A DNA stretch of 64,000 nucleotides from Streptomyces sp. NBC_01723. Its GTDB lineage: Bacteria > Actinomycetota > Actinomycetes > Streptomycetales > Streptomycetaceae. The stretch covers positions 1,786,001 through 1,850,000 of the forward strand of contig NZ_CP109171.1 of NCBI RefSeq assembly GCF_036246005.1, written 5' to 3'. The translations under genes were made by a program, and so were the position numbers. Under the pieces are notes generated by a model. That model saw only the letters and a program-made list of their open reading frames with translations. It searched no databases and was not told the origin of the DNA. Numbering within the stretch: the stretch's first letter is position 1; the number at the start of each line of letters is the position of its first letter. Shown here piece after piece: positions 1 through 10,551 of this stretch.

Positions 1-3
1 CGT

Positions 4-40
4 CGCGGCCGGACCCCCGGCGATGGGGGGTCCGGCCGCG
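4..40. terminator. Strong hairpin, probable factor-independent terminator
   Basis: A perfect 15-bp inverted repeat (arms 4-18 and 26-40) encloses a 7-nt loop and is almost entirely G and C. No T-run follows, as is usual for Streptomyces terminators. It probably serves a gene lying left of the window, and could also stop leftward transcripts. Confidence 0.65.
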
Positions 41-107
41 AATTGGATGTAGGACGCACCTCTTGATGAGGAGATCTCACACAGATGGTGGATCACGACT
101 CGGCCGA

Positions 108-130
108 ATGATCCATACTCAGTGGATCAT
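108..130. other. Small AT-rich inverted repeat 3' of the ABC-F gene
   Basis: ATGATCCA and TGGATCAT form 8-bp arms around a 7-nt loop. It sits 8 bp past the stop of the leftward ABC-F gene, so it may be its 3' stem-loop. TGGATCA occurs once more at 89-95. The rest of 41-138 holds nothing I can support. Confidence 0.35.
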
Positions 131-138
131 CCTTTCGA

Positions 139-1737
<1,599 letters not shown>

Positions 1738-1949
1738 GGTCAGACTCCTGGGGCGGGTGGGGGCGGGATGGGCGGCTGAGGACGTTTCCCGCCGTCTAAT
1801 GCGCGAGGAGAATGGCCATGGGGGCCAGTCTAACGGGGCGGTGCAACCCCTTTTCCCCGGTTCCGGTGTCAGTGGGCGGTGCCAGACTGGACACATGGGG
1901 CCGGTCCCAGGTCCGGCGCCGTCCACCGGCTCACGAGGGAGTGATCGGC

Positions 1950-2363
1950 ATGGCAGGCACCGACGGCGGGCGCCCGAGCATCTTTCCGACGCTGCTGTAC
2001 ACGGACGCCAAGGCGGCGGTCCGGCAGCTCACCGAGGCCTTCGGCTTCAGGGAGCTGGCGGTGTACGAGGGCGAGGACGGCACGGTGGCCCACGCCGAGC
2101 TGGCCCAGGGCAACGGCGCGGTCATGCTCGGCTCCAAGGGCACGGGCAGCCGCTTCGACGAGGCGATGAAGAACTCCGGCACGACGGGGGTGTACGTCGT
2201 CGTGGAGGACGTCGACGCCCATCACCGGCAGGCCGTGGAGCACGGCGCGGAGATCCTGATGCCCCCGACGGACCAGGACTACGGTTCGCGCGACTACATG
2301 GCCCGTGACCTGGAGGGCAACATCTGGAGCTTCGGGACGTACGCGCCGGAGGTGGGCGGCTAG
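1950..2363 (+). CDS. VOC (glyoxalase/bleomycin-resistance fold) family protein
   Basis: A 137-aa protein with the paired beta-alpha-beta-beta-beta modules of the vicinal oxygen chelate superfamily: an N-terminal TLLYTDAKAAVRQLTEAFGF module and a C-terminal half ending in YMARDLEGNIWSFGTY. The sequence resembles the YkcA/PhnB-like subgroup, in which a glyoxalase, dioxygenase or antibiotic-binding role cannot be assigned from sequence. The start at 1950 follows a GAGGGAG-type ribosome binding site; a GTG three codons earlier (1941) is an alternative. The upstream neighbour is divergent and the downstream gene converges, so this looks monocistronic. Confidence 0.8.
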   Translation: MAGTDGGRPSIFPTLLYTDAKAAVRQLTEAFGFRELAVYEGEDGTVAHAELAQGNGAVMLGSKGTGSRFDEAMKNSGTTGVYVVVEDVDAHHRQAVEHGAEILMPPTDQDYGSRDYMARDLEGNIWSFGTYAPEVGG

Positions 2364-2391
2364 ACCCCGTCGGCCGCGCACGCCCCGTCGG

Positions 2392-3801
2392 TCAGCTGCC
2401 GCCGGTGTGGACCTGGAAGGCGGCCCGGCGTACGGCCTTGGCCAGGGCGGGGTCGGGATGGGCGGCGGCGAGGGCCACCAGGACCTGCACGGTGCGGGGG
2501 TGGCCGACCGCGCGGACCTCGTCGAGCAGCGCCGGGACGGTGAACTGGACCGCCGCCTCCAGGTGCCGGACGAGCAGCGGTGCCTCCCCGTGGTCGGCGA
2601 CGGCGGCCGCGGTGTCCACCCAGAGCCAGGTCGCCTCCCGGCGGGTGAGGACCTCGTGGGCGTCCTCGGGGTCGGCGCCGTCGTGCTCGGCCAGCCACAG
2701 CAGGGCGTACGGACGCAGCGTCGGCTCGTCGACCACGCCGCGCACATCGGGCTCGGCGGGGGCGCCGACGACCCGCAGCGCGTCGAACGCGAGGCCGCGC
2801 AGCAGGGCGTCCTCGCCGCGCGCGGCGGCGAGCAGCTCGGCGACGGCGCTGCCGACGGGCCGGGCGGCGAGCCAGGCGCGGTACTCGGCGCGGGCGGCGT
2901 TGGGCCGGAGCTGGGCGCAGCCGCGGAGCATGTCCTCGGCCGGCTGCTCGATGTTCCCGGCGGGGCTCTGGGCGGCCACGCAGATCTGCTCCAGCTTGAC
3001 CCAGACCGCCCAGTTGCCGAGCGGGGTGAGCGTGGCCTGTCCGTCGCCGCAGGTGAGGGCGCCCACGGAGGCGAGGGCGTGCAGGGCCCAGTCCAGGAGC
3101 GGGGCGAGCGGGGTGTCGGCGGTGACGTCCGGGGCCGGCTGGGGGCCGGGCTCCAGGCGGGGGCCGTAGGGCACCTCGCAGCGTTCGGTGCGCAGCTCGG
3201 TGACGCGCTGCTCCAGCAGGTCCAGGAGCTGGTCCACGGGGACGGGCCCGGCGGAGAGCTGGAGGAAGGAGAGCACCTGGGGCATCGCGGAGACGACCTC
3301 GGCGACGGCGGCGGGCTCCTCGCCGGCGGGCTCGGGGTGGGCGAGCGACCAGGCGTCGAAGAGCGCGACCCAGCCGCGCAGCACCGCGCTGTCGTCGCGG
3401 TTCCAGGCGCGCAGCCGCCAGCCGGGGCGGGCGGTGTCGCCGTGCACCTCGATCAGTCCGGCGAGGCGGGCGGTGTCCCAGTCGGCACGGACCTGCGCGG
3501 CGGTCAGGCCCAGTTCGCGGGCCGCCTGGTCGGCGGTCGCGTCGGAGAGCGTGGCCTTGCCGTCGGCGGTGGCGCTGCCGCGGCCGGGGCCCAGCTCGGA
3601 GTCGGCCCAGCGGGCGACGCGGGCCGCGCCGGCCAGACCGGAACGCGCCATGCGGGCCAGCTCCGACCGGGCCGGTGTGCCCTCCGGGGGGCGCGGTGCG
3701 GGGCGGCGCGGACGCCGCTGGTTGATCGCTTGGGGGGCGGCGGCCAGGGGTCGTGGGCGGACGAGTCGAAGCCTGGAGTCGCGCGGGATACGGGACGTCA
3801 C
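2392..3801 (-). CDS. Conserved hypothetical protein, function unknown
   Basis: The product is about 469 aa, mainly alpha-helical and soluble, without signal peptide or membrane segment. The first 50 residues are Arg/Pro-rich and probably disordered. Residues about 75-110 (SDATADQAARELGLTAAQV) look like a winged-helix or helix-rich module. The C-terminal part reads as helical repeats, in places like HEAT-type arrays. I do not recognise a family. The GTG at 3801 has GGAAG about 9 nt upstream; the ATG at 3651 would remove the disordered arm and is a real alternative. It converges on the VOC gene 28 bp away. Confidence 0.7.
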   Translation of the reverse strand: MTSRIPRDSRLRLVRPRPLAAAPQAINQRRPRRPAPRPPEGTPARSELARMARSGLAGAARVARWADSELGPGRGSATADGKATLSDATADQAARELGLTAAQVRADWDTARLAGLIEVHGDTARPGWRLRAWNRDDSAVLRGWVALFDAWSLAHPEPAGEEPAAVAEVVSAMPQVLSFLQLSAGPVPVDQLLDLLEQRVTELRTERCEVPYGPRLEPGPQPAPDVTADTPLAPLLDWALHALASVGALTCGDGQATLTPLGNWAVWVKLEQICVAAQSPAGNIEQPAEDMLRGCAQLRPNAARAEYRAWLAARPVGSAVAELLAAARGEDALLRGLAFDALRVVGAPAEPDVRGVVDEPTLRPYALLWLAEHDGADPEDAHEVLTRREATWLWVDTAAAVADHGEAPLLVRHLEAAVQFTVPALLDEVRAVGHPRTVQVLVALAAAHPDPALAKAVRRAAFQVHTGGS

Positions 3802-3969
3802 GGGTGCAGTCTTCCGGTTGACGGTCCGAAAACCCAAACGGAATGCCCCGACGGCCGCCGGGGAGGGCGGAGTCGGGGGTCGGGCGCGCTGCCCGGGCAG
3901 CGGATCAGGCCAGTGGTACGGCGCTAAACGGAACCGGAGGATCACACGCTGCGACGGCGCCGTGCCGGG

Positions 3970-5097
3970 TCACACCAGGGGTGTCATGAAGCGACGGAGC
4001 TTCTCTTCGTAATCGTCGGGGTCGGCGTTCCACATGGCGCCGTGCGGGGCGTCCCGGACGGTGTGCAGGGAGACCAGGCGCGGGTGGGTTTCGGCCAGCC
4101 GCCGGGAGAGCCGCCAGGGGGCCACCGTGTCGCCGGGGCCGTGGAAGATCAGCGTGGGGACGGCGGGGCGGTGCAGGCCCGCCGTGCCGATGTCGTGGTC
4201 GGCGTGCAGTCCGGCGCGGCCCTGGGCGGCGCGGACGGCGAGCGGCAGGAGCGGTCCGGGGGTGCGGCGGGCGGCGGCGAGGGCGCGCAGGGTGGTCTCC
4301 CAGCTGAGGACCGGGGAGTCCAGCACGAGCCCCGCGATGCGCCCGCGCACGCCGGAGAGGGCGGCCGTGCGCAGGGCCATGGTGGCGCCGGTGGACCAGC
4401 CGAGCAGGACGACCTGGCGGGCGCCGTGGTCGAGGGCGTAGCGGACGGCCGCGTCCAGGTCGCGCCACTCGGTCTCGCCGAAGTGGTGCAGCCCGTCGGG
4501 CGAGGGCGGCGCGCCGACGTCGCCGCGGTAGGCGAGGGCGAGCACCGGGACGCTGCGGTCGTGCAGGGGGGCCAGCAGGTTCAGGACGTGCTCGCGGGTG
4601 GCGGCCAGGCCGTGCACGGCGATGATCCAGGTCGGGCGGGCGCCGGGCACGAACCAGGCCGGGAGCGGGCCGAGTTCGCCCGGGATCCGGACCTCGGTGT
4701 GGTCGAGGTCGAGGGCGCTGCCCGGGTTGCCGACGTAGAGGTTCGGCGTGAACCAGGCACGGTCCCCGGCCTCCAGCGTGCCGTGCGTGACGCGTTCGAG
4801 GCGGCGTACGACGGTGTCGGCGCCGTGCTCGGCGGTGTCGAGGACCGGGCCGACGACGGCGTGGGAGCCGTCGCCCGCCAGCCCGTAGCGGCCGGGGCGG
4901 AGCGCGGCCAGGTCCCGGGTGAGGGTGATCCGGCCGGCCGCGGTGCCGTGCACGGTGAGCCGGGGTTCGGTGGGCAGCGGCCGGCCGGGGGGCGCCTTGA
5001 GCGCGGCGTCGCTGGCGAGCCGGCCGGCGGCGACGCTCGCTGCGCCGGCCGCCAGGGCTGCGGTGAGGGCGGCGGCCGTTGCTGTGACAGTGCGCAT
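3970..5097 (-). CDS. Alpha/beta hydrolase with N-terminal membrane anchor or signal
   Basis: A 375-aa serine hydrolase. The N-terminal segment (about 1-28, MRTVTATAAALTAALAAG) is an uncleaved anchor or secretion signal, so the enzyme probably works outside the membrane. The alpha/beta-hydrolase fold occupies about 150-375: oxyanion-region HGLAATREH, nucleophile elbow GWSTG with Ser235, acid Asp in HGPGDTVAP, and general-base His in APHGAMWN. The substrate is unknown; the family includes esterases, peptidases and thioesterases. The ATG at 5097 has AGGAG 10 nt upstream. It is separated by 194 bp from the aldolase gene transcribed in the same direction. Confidence 0.85.
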   Translation of the reverse strand: MRTVTATAAALTAALAAGAASVAAGRLASDAALKAPPGRPLPTEPRLTVHGTAAGRITLTRDLAALRPGRYGLAGDGSHAVVGPVLDTAEHGADTVVRRLERVTHGTLEAGDRAWFTPNLYVGNPGSALDLDHTEVRIPGELGPLPAWFVPGARPTWIIAVHGLAATREHVLNLLAPLHDRSVPVLALAYRGDVGAPPSPDGLHHFGETEWRDLDAAVRYALDHGARQVVLLGWSTGATMALRTAALSGVRGRIAGLVLDSPVLSWETTLRALAAARRTPGPLLPLAVRAAQGRAGLHADHDIGTAGLHRPAVPTLIFHGPGDTVAPWRLSRRLAETHPRLVSLHTVRDAPHGAMWNADPDDYEEKLRRFMTPLV

Positions 5098-5291
5098 GGG
5101 GCCAGTCTCCTGGTGGAGTCCTCGGGCGGCCAGTGGGCGGTGGGCGGGGGGTGACGGCGCTCCGTCAGGGCGCCTTCCGCCTGTCCGCCGGGGCCGGGGA
5201 GCCATGGTGCGGTCCCGCTGCCGGTACCCCGGAACGGGCCGGGTACGCGCCGCGTCAGCCCGGCCGGCCGTGCCCCGGAGCCACCCGCCGG

Positions 5292-5975
5292 CTAGCCCGG
5301 CTGCCCGTACCCCTGGAGCCGCTCCGCCGCCTCCGCCAACTGCCCCGGTGTCAGGAGCGACGGGGTGCGGCCCGGGACCGAGGAGGCCGTCAGCCAGAGC
5401 CGGCACATCCACTCCAGCTGGGCGGTGCGGTCGTACGCCTGGTCGAGGGAGGTGCCGTAGGTGAGCGTGCCGTGGTTGCGCAGCAGGCAGCCGGTGCGGC
5501 CGGTGAGGGCGTCGAGCATTCCGCGGGCCAGTTCCTCGGTGCCGTAGGCGGCGTACGGCGCGACCCGGACGGGGCCGCCGAGCGCGGCGGCCATGTAGTG
5601 CACGGGCGGCAGTTCGGGCACCAGCAGCGAGACGGCCGTCGCGTGCACGGCGTGGGTGTGGACGACGGCGCGGGCGGTGTCGTCCGCGCGGTACACGGCG
5701 AGGTGCAGGGGCAGTTCGCTGGTGGGGACGAGGGTGCCGAGCACCTGCCGTCCGTCGAGGGCGACGGCGGTCACGTCGTCCGGGGTCAGACGGTCGTACG
5801 GCACACCCGAAGGGCTGACGAGGACCGTGTCGCCGACGCGCACCGAGACATTGCCGGAGGTACCGACCACGAGCCCGTCCGCGACCGTGCGCCGGGCCGC
5901 CGCGACGAGGTCCGTCCAGGCCCGCTCCTCGTCCGGGCCGGCGGCCCCTCCGACCCGCGAATACGTCACAGTCAC
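5292..5975 (-). CDS. Class II aldolase/adducin family protein, L-fuculose-phosphate aldolase type
   Basis: A 227-aa zinc-dependent aldolase of the FucA/AraD/adducin superfamily. Such enzymes cleave sugar phosphates (fuculose-1-P, ribulose-1-P) to dihydroxyacetone phosphate and an aldehyde, or act as sugar-phosphate epimerases. The fold markers are all present: GTSGNVS phosphate-binding loop (38-44), catalytic Glu87, and metal ligands His106, His108 and His168 in RNHG. The kinase and isomerase of a fucose pathway are not adjacent, so the true substrate is open; methylthioribulose-P dehydratase is another option. The GTG at 5975 lies only 3 nt from GAGGAG; the in-frame GTG at 5969 is better spaced and may be the real start. 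Confidence 0.82.
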   Translation of the reverse strand: MTVTYSRVGGAAGPDEERAWTDLVAAARRTVADGLVVGTSGNVSVRVGDTVLVSPSGVPYDRLTPDDVTAVALDGRQVLGTLVPTSELPLHLAVYRADDTARAVVHTHAVHATAVSLLVPELPPVHYMAAALGGPVRVAPYAAYGTEELARGMLDALTGRTGCLLRNHGTLTYGTSLDQAYDRTAQLEWMCRLWLTASSVPGRTPSLLTPGQLAEAAERLQGYGQPG

Positions 5976-6124
5976 CGTCTCCTCACGAGTGCTTCCGTGC
6001 CTCTCCCGGCACGTCGCCGGCCGGTCTGGCGGTGATCCTGCCAGGGGCGTCTCCGGAGAGCACCGGGACGGCCACGCAGAGGGAGGCGGCGACGCCGCTT
6101 CCGGTCACCGTGACGCCCTGTCCA

Positions 6125-6142
6125 GTTCATCTTCCGTTCACC
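6125..6142 (+). promoter_or_regulatory. PHO-box-like direct repeat upstream of pit
   Basis: GTTCATC (6125-6131) and GTTCACC (6136-6142) are direct repeats on an 11-bp period, matching the Streptomyces PhoP direct-repeat-unit consensus (GTTCACC, 11-bp spacing). A weaker GTTACCT follows at 6146 and GTTCGTC at 6155. The site lies about 50 bp before the pit start, so phosphate control by PhoR-PhoP is likely; repression versus activation cannot be read from the site. Confidence 0.6.
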
Positions 6143-6193
6143 ATGGTTACCTACGTTCGTCCAGCCAATGACCTCGAACGATTGCCTGGGTAA

Positions 6194-7423
6194 ATGGAAA
6201 GCTTCTCGCTGATCCTCGCGATTGTGGTGGTAACCGCACTCGCGTTTGATTTCACGAACGGTTTCCACGACACCGCGAACGCGATGGCAACGACCATTTC
6301 GACCGGTGCGCTCAAGCCCAAGGTGGCGGTGGCGATGTCCGCCGTCCTCAACCTTGTAGGCGCCTTCCTCTCGGTGGAGGTCGCCAACACGATCTCCAAG
6401 GGTCTCGTCGACGAGACCGGCATCCGTCCCGAGGTCATCTTCGCCGCCCTGGTCGGCGCGATCCTCTGGAACCTGCTGACCTGGCTGGTCGGCCTCCCGT
6501 CCAGTTCCTCGCACGCCCTGATGGGCGGTCTGATCGGTGCCGCGGTCGCCTCGGCCGGCGTCGGCGCGGTCAACGGCGACGCGCTCGTCACCAAGGTGCT
6601 GATCCCCGCGATCGCCGCCCCGATCGTCGCCGGTGTCGCGGCGCTGCTCGGCGCACGGCTGACGTACAAACTCGGCCGCAGGGCCGACGGCAAGGCCGCC
6701 GCCAAGGGCTACCGCGCCGGGCAGATCGCCTCCGCCGGGCTGGTCTCGCTGGCCCACGGCACCAACGACGCCCAGAAGACGATGGGCATCATCACCCTCG
6801 CCCTGGTCGCCGGCGGCGCGCTCGCCCCCGACTCCGACCCGCCCCTGTGGGTCATCCTCTCCGCGGGTATCGCCATCGCGCTCGGCACCTACCTCGGCGG
6901 CTGGCGCATCATCCGCACCATGGGCAAGGGCCTGACCGACCTCCAGCCGCAGCAGGGCTTCGCCGCCCAGACCAGCGCCGCGACGGTCATCCTGGCCTCC
7001 TCGCACCTCGGCTTCTCCCTCTCCACCACGCACTCGGTCTCCGGTGCGGTGATGGGCGCGGGCCTCGGCCGCAAGGGCGGCGTGGTGCGCTGGTCCACGG
7101 CCACCCGGATGTTCGTCGCGTGGGGGCTGACGCTGCCGGCCGCGGCCCTGGTCGCCGCGATCGCCGAGTGGGTCTGCCGCATGGGCGACTGGGGCACGGC
7201 GCTCGTCGCGGTCTTCCTGATCGCCTCCAGCGCCGCCATCTGGCGGATCTCCCGGCGCGAGGTCGTCGACCACACCAACGTCGTCGACCCCCACGAGCCC
7301 GAGCCGGCCGGTGTGGTCACCACGGCGATGGCCGCCGTCTCCCCGCCCCCGGTGCACCTGGCCGAGGAGCTGCCGGCGAACCCGTCCGAGGCCAAGCCCG
7401 CGTCGGCCGCCACCACCGTCTGA
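6194..7423 (+). CDS. pit: Low-affinity inorganic phosphate transporter, Pit family
   Basis: A 409-aa integral membrane symporter of the PiT family, moving metal-phosphate or phosphate with protons into the cell. The inverted-repeat signature is clear: FDFTNGFHDTANAMAT near residue 15-30 and SLAHGTNDAQKTMG in the second half, with about ten hydrophobic segments. The last 40 residues are a cytosolic Pro/Glu-rich tail. The ATG at 6194 lacks a convincing Shine-Dalgarno. It is followed 34 bp later by a 73-aa membrane protein. S. coelicolor has two such genes, one (pitH2, from memory SCO1845) in this genomic setting. The PHO-box-like repeat upstream fits phosphate regulation. Confidence 0.93.
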   Translation: MESFSLILAIVVVTALAFDFTNGFHDTANAMATTISTGALKPKVAVAMSAVLNLVGAFLSVEVANTISKGLVDETGIRPEVIFAALVGAILWNLLTWLVGLPSSSSHALMGGLIGAAVASAGVGAVNGDALVTKVLIPAIAAPIVAGVAALLGARLTYKLGRRADGKAAAKGYRAGQIASAGLVSLAHGTNDAQKTMGIITLALVAGGALAPDSDPPLWVILSAGIAIALGTYLGGWRIIRTMGKGLTDLQPQQGFAAQTSAATVILASSHLGFSLSTTHSVSGAVMGAGLGRKGGVVRWSTATRMFVAWGLTLPAAALVAAIAEWVCRMGDWGTALVAVFLIASSAAIWRISRREVVDHTNVVDPHEPEPAGVVTTAMAAVSPPPVHLAEELPANPSEAKPASAATTV

Positions 7424-7457
7424 GCCCGCGTCCCGGGTACGAAGGAAGCGAACCCCC

Positions 7458-7679
7458 ATGAGCATCGACTGGGCAGCACTGGGCTCCGTCTTCGGCGTCA
7501 GCCTCGTGGCCACCGTGGCCCTGGTGGGCCTGTTCACCCTCGGCATCGCCGGTCTCTCCCGCCAGGAGCGGGCCACCGCCGAGGGCGGCTCCGCGGCCCT
7601 CGCGGTCACCGGCGCGTACGCGTGCTTCGCGGCCTGCGCGGCGGCGGTGGCGTACGGCATCTATCTGATCGTCGCCTGA
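7458..7679 (+). CDS. Small two-helix membrane protein, Pit-associated
   Basis: A 73-aa protein with two predicted transmembrane helices (about 10-31 and 47-70) joined by a short polar loop (SRQERATAEGG). It starts at an ATG with GAAGGAAG upstream and sits 34 bp after pit on the same strand, before a strong terminator, so the two are one operon. Genes like this commonly follow pit in Streptomyces. A role as accessory or stability subunit of the transporter is inference; no enzymatic motif is present. Confidence 0.78.
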   Translation: MSIDWAALGSVFGVSLVATVALVGLFTLGIAGLSRQERATAEGGSAALAVTGAYACFAACAAAVAYGIYLIVA

Positions 7680-7694
7680 CCCACGGCACACCCC

Positions 7695-7739
7695 GGGGCG
7701 GGGCGCGGGACGGACTCCGACCGTCGCGCGCCCCGCCCC
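7695..7739 (+). terminator. Terminator of the pit operon
   Basis: Perfect 13-bp arms 7695-7707 and 7727-7739, plus a nested GACGG/CCGTC stem (7709-7713 with 7721-7725) closing a 7-nt loop. It lies 16 bp after the last stop and separates the pit operon from the B12 riboswitch. Confidence 0.8.
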
Positions 7740-7829
7740 TTCGTGTACCGGCGCACACCACCCGTGTGTGGGGCTTCGCACACTCCCCCGCCGCAGGTCA
7801 ACGCCAGGTTGACGGGTGTTCTCGCGCCG

Positions 7830-7990
7830 TGGTGGACTTCCGGGGCCATCTACGGCGGCAGGAGAGGAAGCCCGGTGCGATTCCGGCGCGGTCCCGCCAC
7901 TGTGACCGGGGAGCAGACCCCGGTAGCCAGGAACTCTCACCGCCGGACTCTTCGAACCAGGGCGTGGACACCCTGAGTGAGGACGCGACG
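7830..7990 (+). promoter_or_regulatory. Cobalamin (B12) riboswitch
   Basis: The conserved core of the adenosylcobalamin riboswitch is visible: GAAGCCCGGTGCGATTCCGG, then CGCGGTCCCGCCACTGTGA (GCCACTG at 7896-7902), and the B12 box AGCCAGGAAC at 7925-7934. The paired C/G elements between them (CCGGGGAGCAGACCCCGG, about 7906-7923) form a stem. Outer boundaries are approximate. It precedes cobD directly, so B12 should shut off this biosynthetic operon. In Streptomyces it could act by premature termination or by hiding the weak cobD start. The rest of 7740-8056 holds no gene. Confidence 0.9.
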
Positions 7991-8056
7991 CGATGCCCGG
8001 CTGCCGATCTACGTTCAGTACCAGGTGCTCCCCTGCCCGTGTGACCGGCTGAACCC

Positions 8057-9022
8057 GTGCGTGCCGGACGCGTCTTCGCGTACGGCGCCGCCGCCGGTCT
8101 GCTCGGTGACCTCCTCCTCGGCGACCCGCGCCGCGGACATCCGGTCGCCGCGTTCGGCCGCGCCGCCGGTGCCGTGGAACGGGTGCTGTGGCGTGACCAC
8201 CGGGGCTGGGGCGCGCTGCACACCCTGGTGTGCGCCGGCGGCGCCACCGCCCTGGGCTCGGCCGCCGCGCGCGCCGTACGCCGCTCCCCCGCCGCCTCGG
8301 TCGCGCTGACCGGCGCGGCCACCTGGGCCGTGGTCGGCGGTACGTCGCTGGCGCGCGAGGCGCTCTTCATCGGCCGGGCCCTGGAGGCCGGGGACGTCGA
8401 GGCGGCCCGGGCGCGGCTGCCGCACCTGTGCGGGCGGGACCCGCAGTCGCTGGACGCCGACGGGATCGCGCGGGCGGTCGTGGAGTCGGTCGCCGAGAAC
8501 ACCTCGGACGCCGTGGTGGGCGCCCTGGTGTGGGGTGCCGTCGGCGGAGTGCCGGGGCTGCTCGGCTTCCGGGCGGTGAACACCCTGGACGCCATGGTCG
8601 GCCACAAGTCGCCCCGCTACCGGCGGTACGGCTGGGCCTCGGCCCGCCTCGACGACCTCGCGGGCTGGCCGGGCGCCCGGCTGACCGCCCTGCTGACCAC
8701 CGTGGCCGGCGGCGATCCGCGGGGCGCCGTACGGGCCTGGCGCGCGGACGCCGGACTCCACCCGAGCCCCAACGCCGGTCCCGTGGAGGCGTCTTTCGCG
8801 GGCGCCCTCGGGGTGCGGCTCGGCGGGACGCTCTCCTACGGCGGGCGGGTCGAGCACCGGCCCGTGCTCAACGGGGCGGCGGGGCGCGCCGTCCGGGCCG
8901 GTTCCGGCGACATCGAACGGGCCGCACGGCTCTCCCGGCGCGTGGGCTGGCTGGCGCTCGGCGTGTGCGCGGGCGCCCGGCTGCTGGTGCGCGGGGCCGT
9001 CAGGAAGGGACGTACGTCATGA
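8057..9022 (+). CDS. cobD: Adenosylcobinamide-phosphate synthase CobD/CbiB
   Basis: A 321-aa membrane protein that attaches the aminopropanol(-phosphate) arm to adenosylcobyric acid, giving adenosylcobinamide (phosphate). Family hallmarks include the N-terminal GDLLLGDPRRGHPVAAFG, the central ESVAENTSDAVVGALVWG and NTLDAMVGHKSPRYRRYGW, and C-terminal PSPNAGPVEASFAGALGV. Several hydrophobic helices are evident. The GTG at 8057 has no good ribosome binding site, which suits control by the riboswitch upstream. It overlaps cobQ by 4 bp (ATGA) and heads the operon. Confidence 0.93.
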   Translation: MRAGRVFAYGAAAGLLGDLLLGDPRRGHPVAAFGRAAGAVERVLWRDHRGWGALHTLVCAGGATALGSAAARAVRRSPAASVALTGAATWAVVGGTSLAREALFIGRALEAGDVEAARARLPHLCGRDPQSLDADGIARAVVESVAENTSDAVVGALVWGAVGGVPGLLGFRAVNTLDAMVGHKSPRYRRYGWASARLDDLAGWPGARLTALLTTVAGGDPRGAVRAWRADAGLHPSPNAGPVEASFAGALGVRLGGTLSYGGRVEHRPVLNGAAGRAVRAGSGDIERAARLSRRVGWLALGVCAGARLLVRGAVRKGRTS

Positions 9023-10551
9023 ACGGTGGACTCCTCGTCGCCGGCACCACCTCCGACGCCGGCAAGAGCGTCGTCACGGCGGGGATCTGCCGCTGGCTGG
9101 TGCGCCAGGGCGTGAAGGTCGCGCCCTTCAAGGCGCAGAACATGTCGCTCAACTCCTTCGTGACGCGCGAGGGCGCGGAGATCGGGCGGGCGCAGGCCAT
9201 GCAGGCCCAGGCCTGCCGGGTGGAGCCGACCGCGCTGATGAACCCGGTGCTGCTCAAGCCCGGCGGTGACCGCAGCAGCCAGGTGGTGCTGCTCGGCAGG
9301 CCCGTCGGCGAGATGACCGCCCGCGGCTACCACGGCGGGCGGCAGGAGCGGCTCCTCGGCACGGTGCTCGACTCGCTGGCCGAGCTGCGCGGCACCTACG
9401 ACGCGGTGATCTGCGAGGGCGCGGGCAGCCCGGCCGAGATCAACCTGCGCCGCACCGACATCGTGAACATGGGGATCGCGCGGGGCGCCGGGCTGCCCGT
9501 GCTGATCGTCGGCGACATCGACCGCGGGGGCGTCTTCGCCTCCTTCTTCGGCACGGTGGCGCTGCTCTCGCCCGAGGACCAGGCACTGGTCGCCGGGTTC
9601 CTCGTCAACAAGTTCCGCGGCGACGTGTCGCTCCTGGAGCCCGGCCTCGACATGCTGCACGGGCTGACCGGGCGGCGGACGTACGGGGTGCTGCCCTTCC
9701 GGCACGGGCTCGGCATCGACGAGGAGGACGGGCTGCGGGTGTCGCTGCGCGGCACGGTGCGGGAGTCGGTGGTCGCGCCGCCGGTCGGCGAGGACGTGCT
9801 GCGGGTCGCCGTCTGCGCGGTCCCGCTGATGTCCAACTTCACGGACGTGGACGCGCTGGCCGCCGAACCGGGCGTGGTGGTGCGGTTCGTGGACCGGCCC
9901 GAGGAACTGGCCGACGCCGACCTGGTGATCGTGCCGGGGACGCGAGGGACGGTCCGGGCGCTGGAGTGGCTGCGCGAGCGGGGGCTGGCGGAGGGCATCG
10001 CGCGCCGGGTGGCCGAGGGCCGGCCCGTGCTCGGCGTGTGCGGCGGGTTCCAGCTCCTCGGCGAGCACATCGAGGACGACGTCGAGTCGCGCGCCGGGCA
10101 CGTCGACGGGCTCGGACTGCTGCCCGTGCGGGTGCGGTTCGCCCGCGAGAAGACCCTGACGCGCCCGGTGGGCGAGGCCCTGGGCGAACGCGTCGAGGGG
10201 TACGAGATCCACCACGGTGTCGCCGAAGTCCTGGGCGGCAACACGTTCATCTCTGATGACAACGGACACAGCCTGGACGGCTGCCGGGTCGGTCAGACCT
10301 GGGGCACGCACTGGCACGGCTCGCTGGAGTCGGACGGCTTCCGGCGGGCGTTCCTGCGCGAGGTGGCCGCCGCCGCGGGCCGCCGGTTCGTGCCGGCCCC
10401 CGACACCTCGTTCGCCACGCTGCGCGAGGAGCAGCTCGACCGGCTCGGCGACCTGATCGAACAGCACGCGGACACCGACGCGCTGTGGCGGCTCATCGAG
10501 TCCGGCGCGCCGCCCGCTCTGCCCTTCGTGCCACCGGGGGCGCCCGCATGA
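9019..10551 (+). CDS. cobQ: Cobyric acid synthase CobQ
   Basis: A 510-aa glutamine-dependent amidotransferase that amidates four carboxyls of adenosylcobyrinic acid a,c-diamide. The N-terminal dethiobiotin-synthetase-like ATPase domain begins with GTTSDAGKSVVTAG, and carries FKAQNMSLNS and CEGAGSPAEINLR. The C-terminal type 1 glutaminase domain has nucleophile Cys341 in GVCGGFQ and His in THWHGSLES. Length is normal. The ATG at 9019 overlaps cobD by 4 bp and has AGGAAGGG upstream. A 24-codon ORF overlaps its 3' end. Confidence 0.96.
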   Translation: MNGGLLVAGTTSDAGKSVVTAGICRWLVRQGVKVAPFKAQNMSLNSFVTREGAEIGRAQAMQAQACRVEPTALMNPVLLKPGGDRSSQVVLLGRPVGEMTARGYHGGRQERLLGTVLDSLAELRGTYDAVICEGAGSPAEINLRRTDIVNMGIARGAGLPVLIVGDIDRGGVFASFFGTVALLSPEDQALVAGFLVNKFRGDVSLLEPGLDMLHGLTGRRTYGVLPFRHGLGIDEEDGLRVSLRGTVRESVVAPPVGEDVLRVAVCAVPLMSNFTDVDALAAEPGVVVRFVDRPEELADADLVIVPGTRGTVRALEWLRERGLAEGIARRVAEGRPVLGVCGGFQLLGEHIEDDVESRAGHVDGLGLLPVRVRFAREKTLTRPVGEALGERVEGYEIHHGVAEVLGGNTFISDDNGHSLDGCRVGQTWGTHWHGSLESDGFRRAFLREVAAAAGRRFVPAPDTSFATLREEQLDRLGDLIEQHADTDALWRLIESGAPPALPFVPPGAPA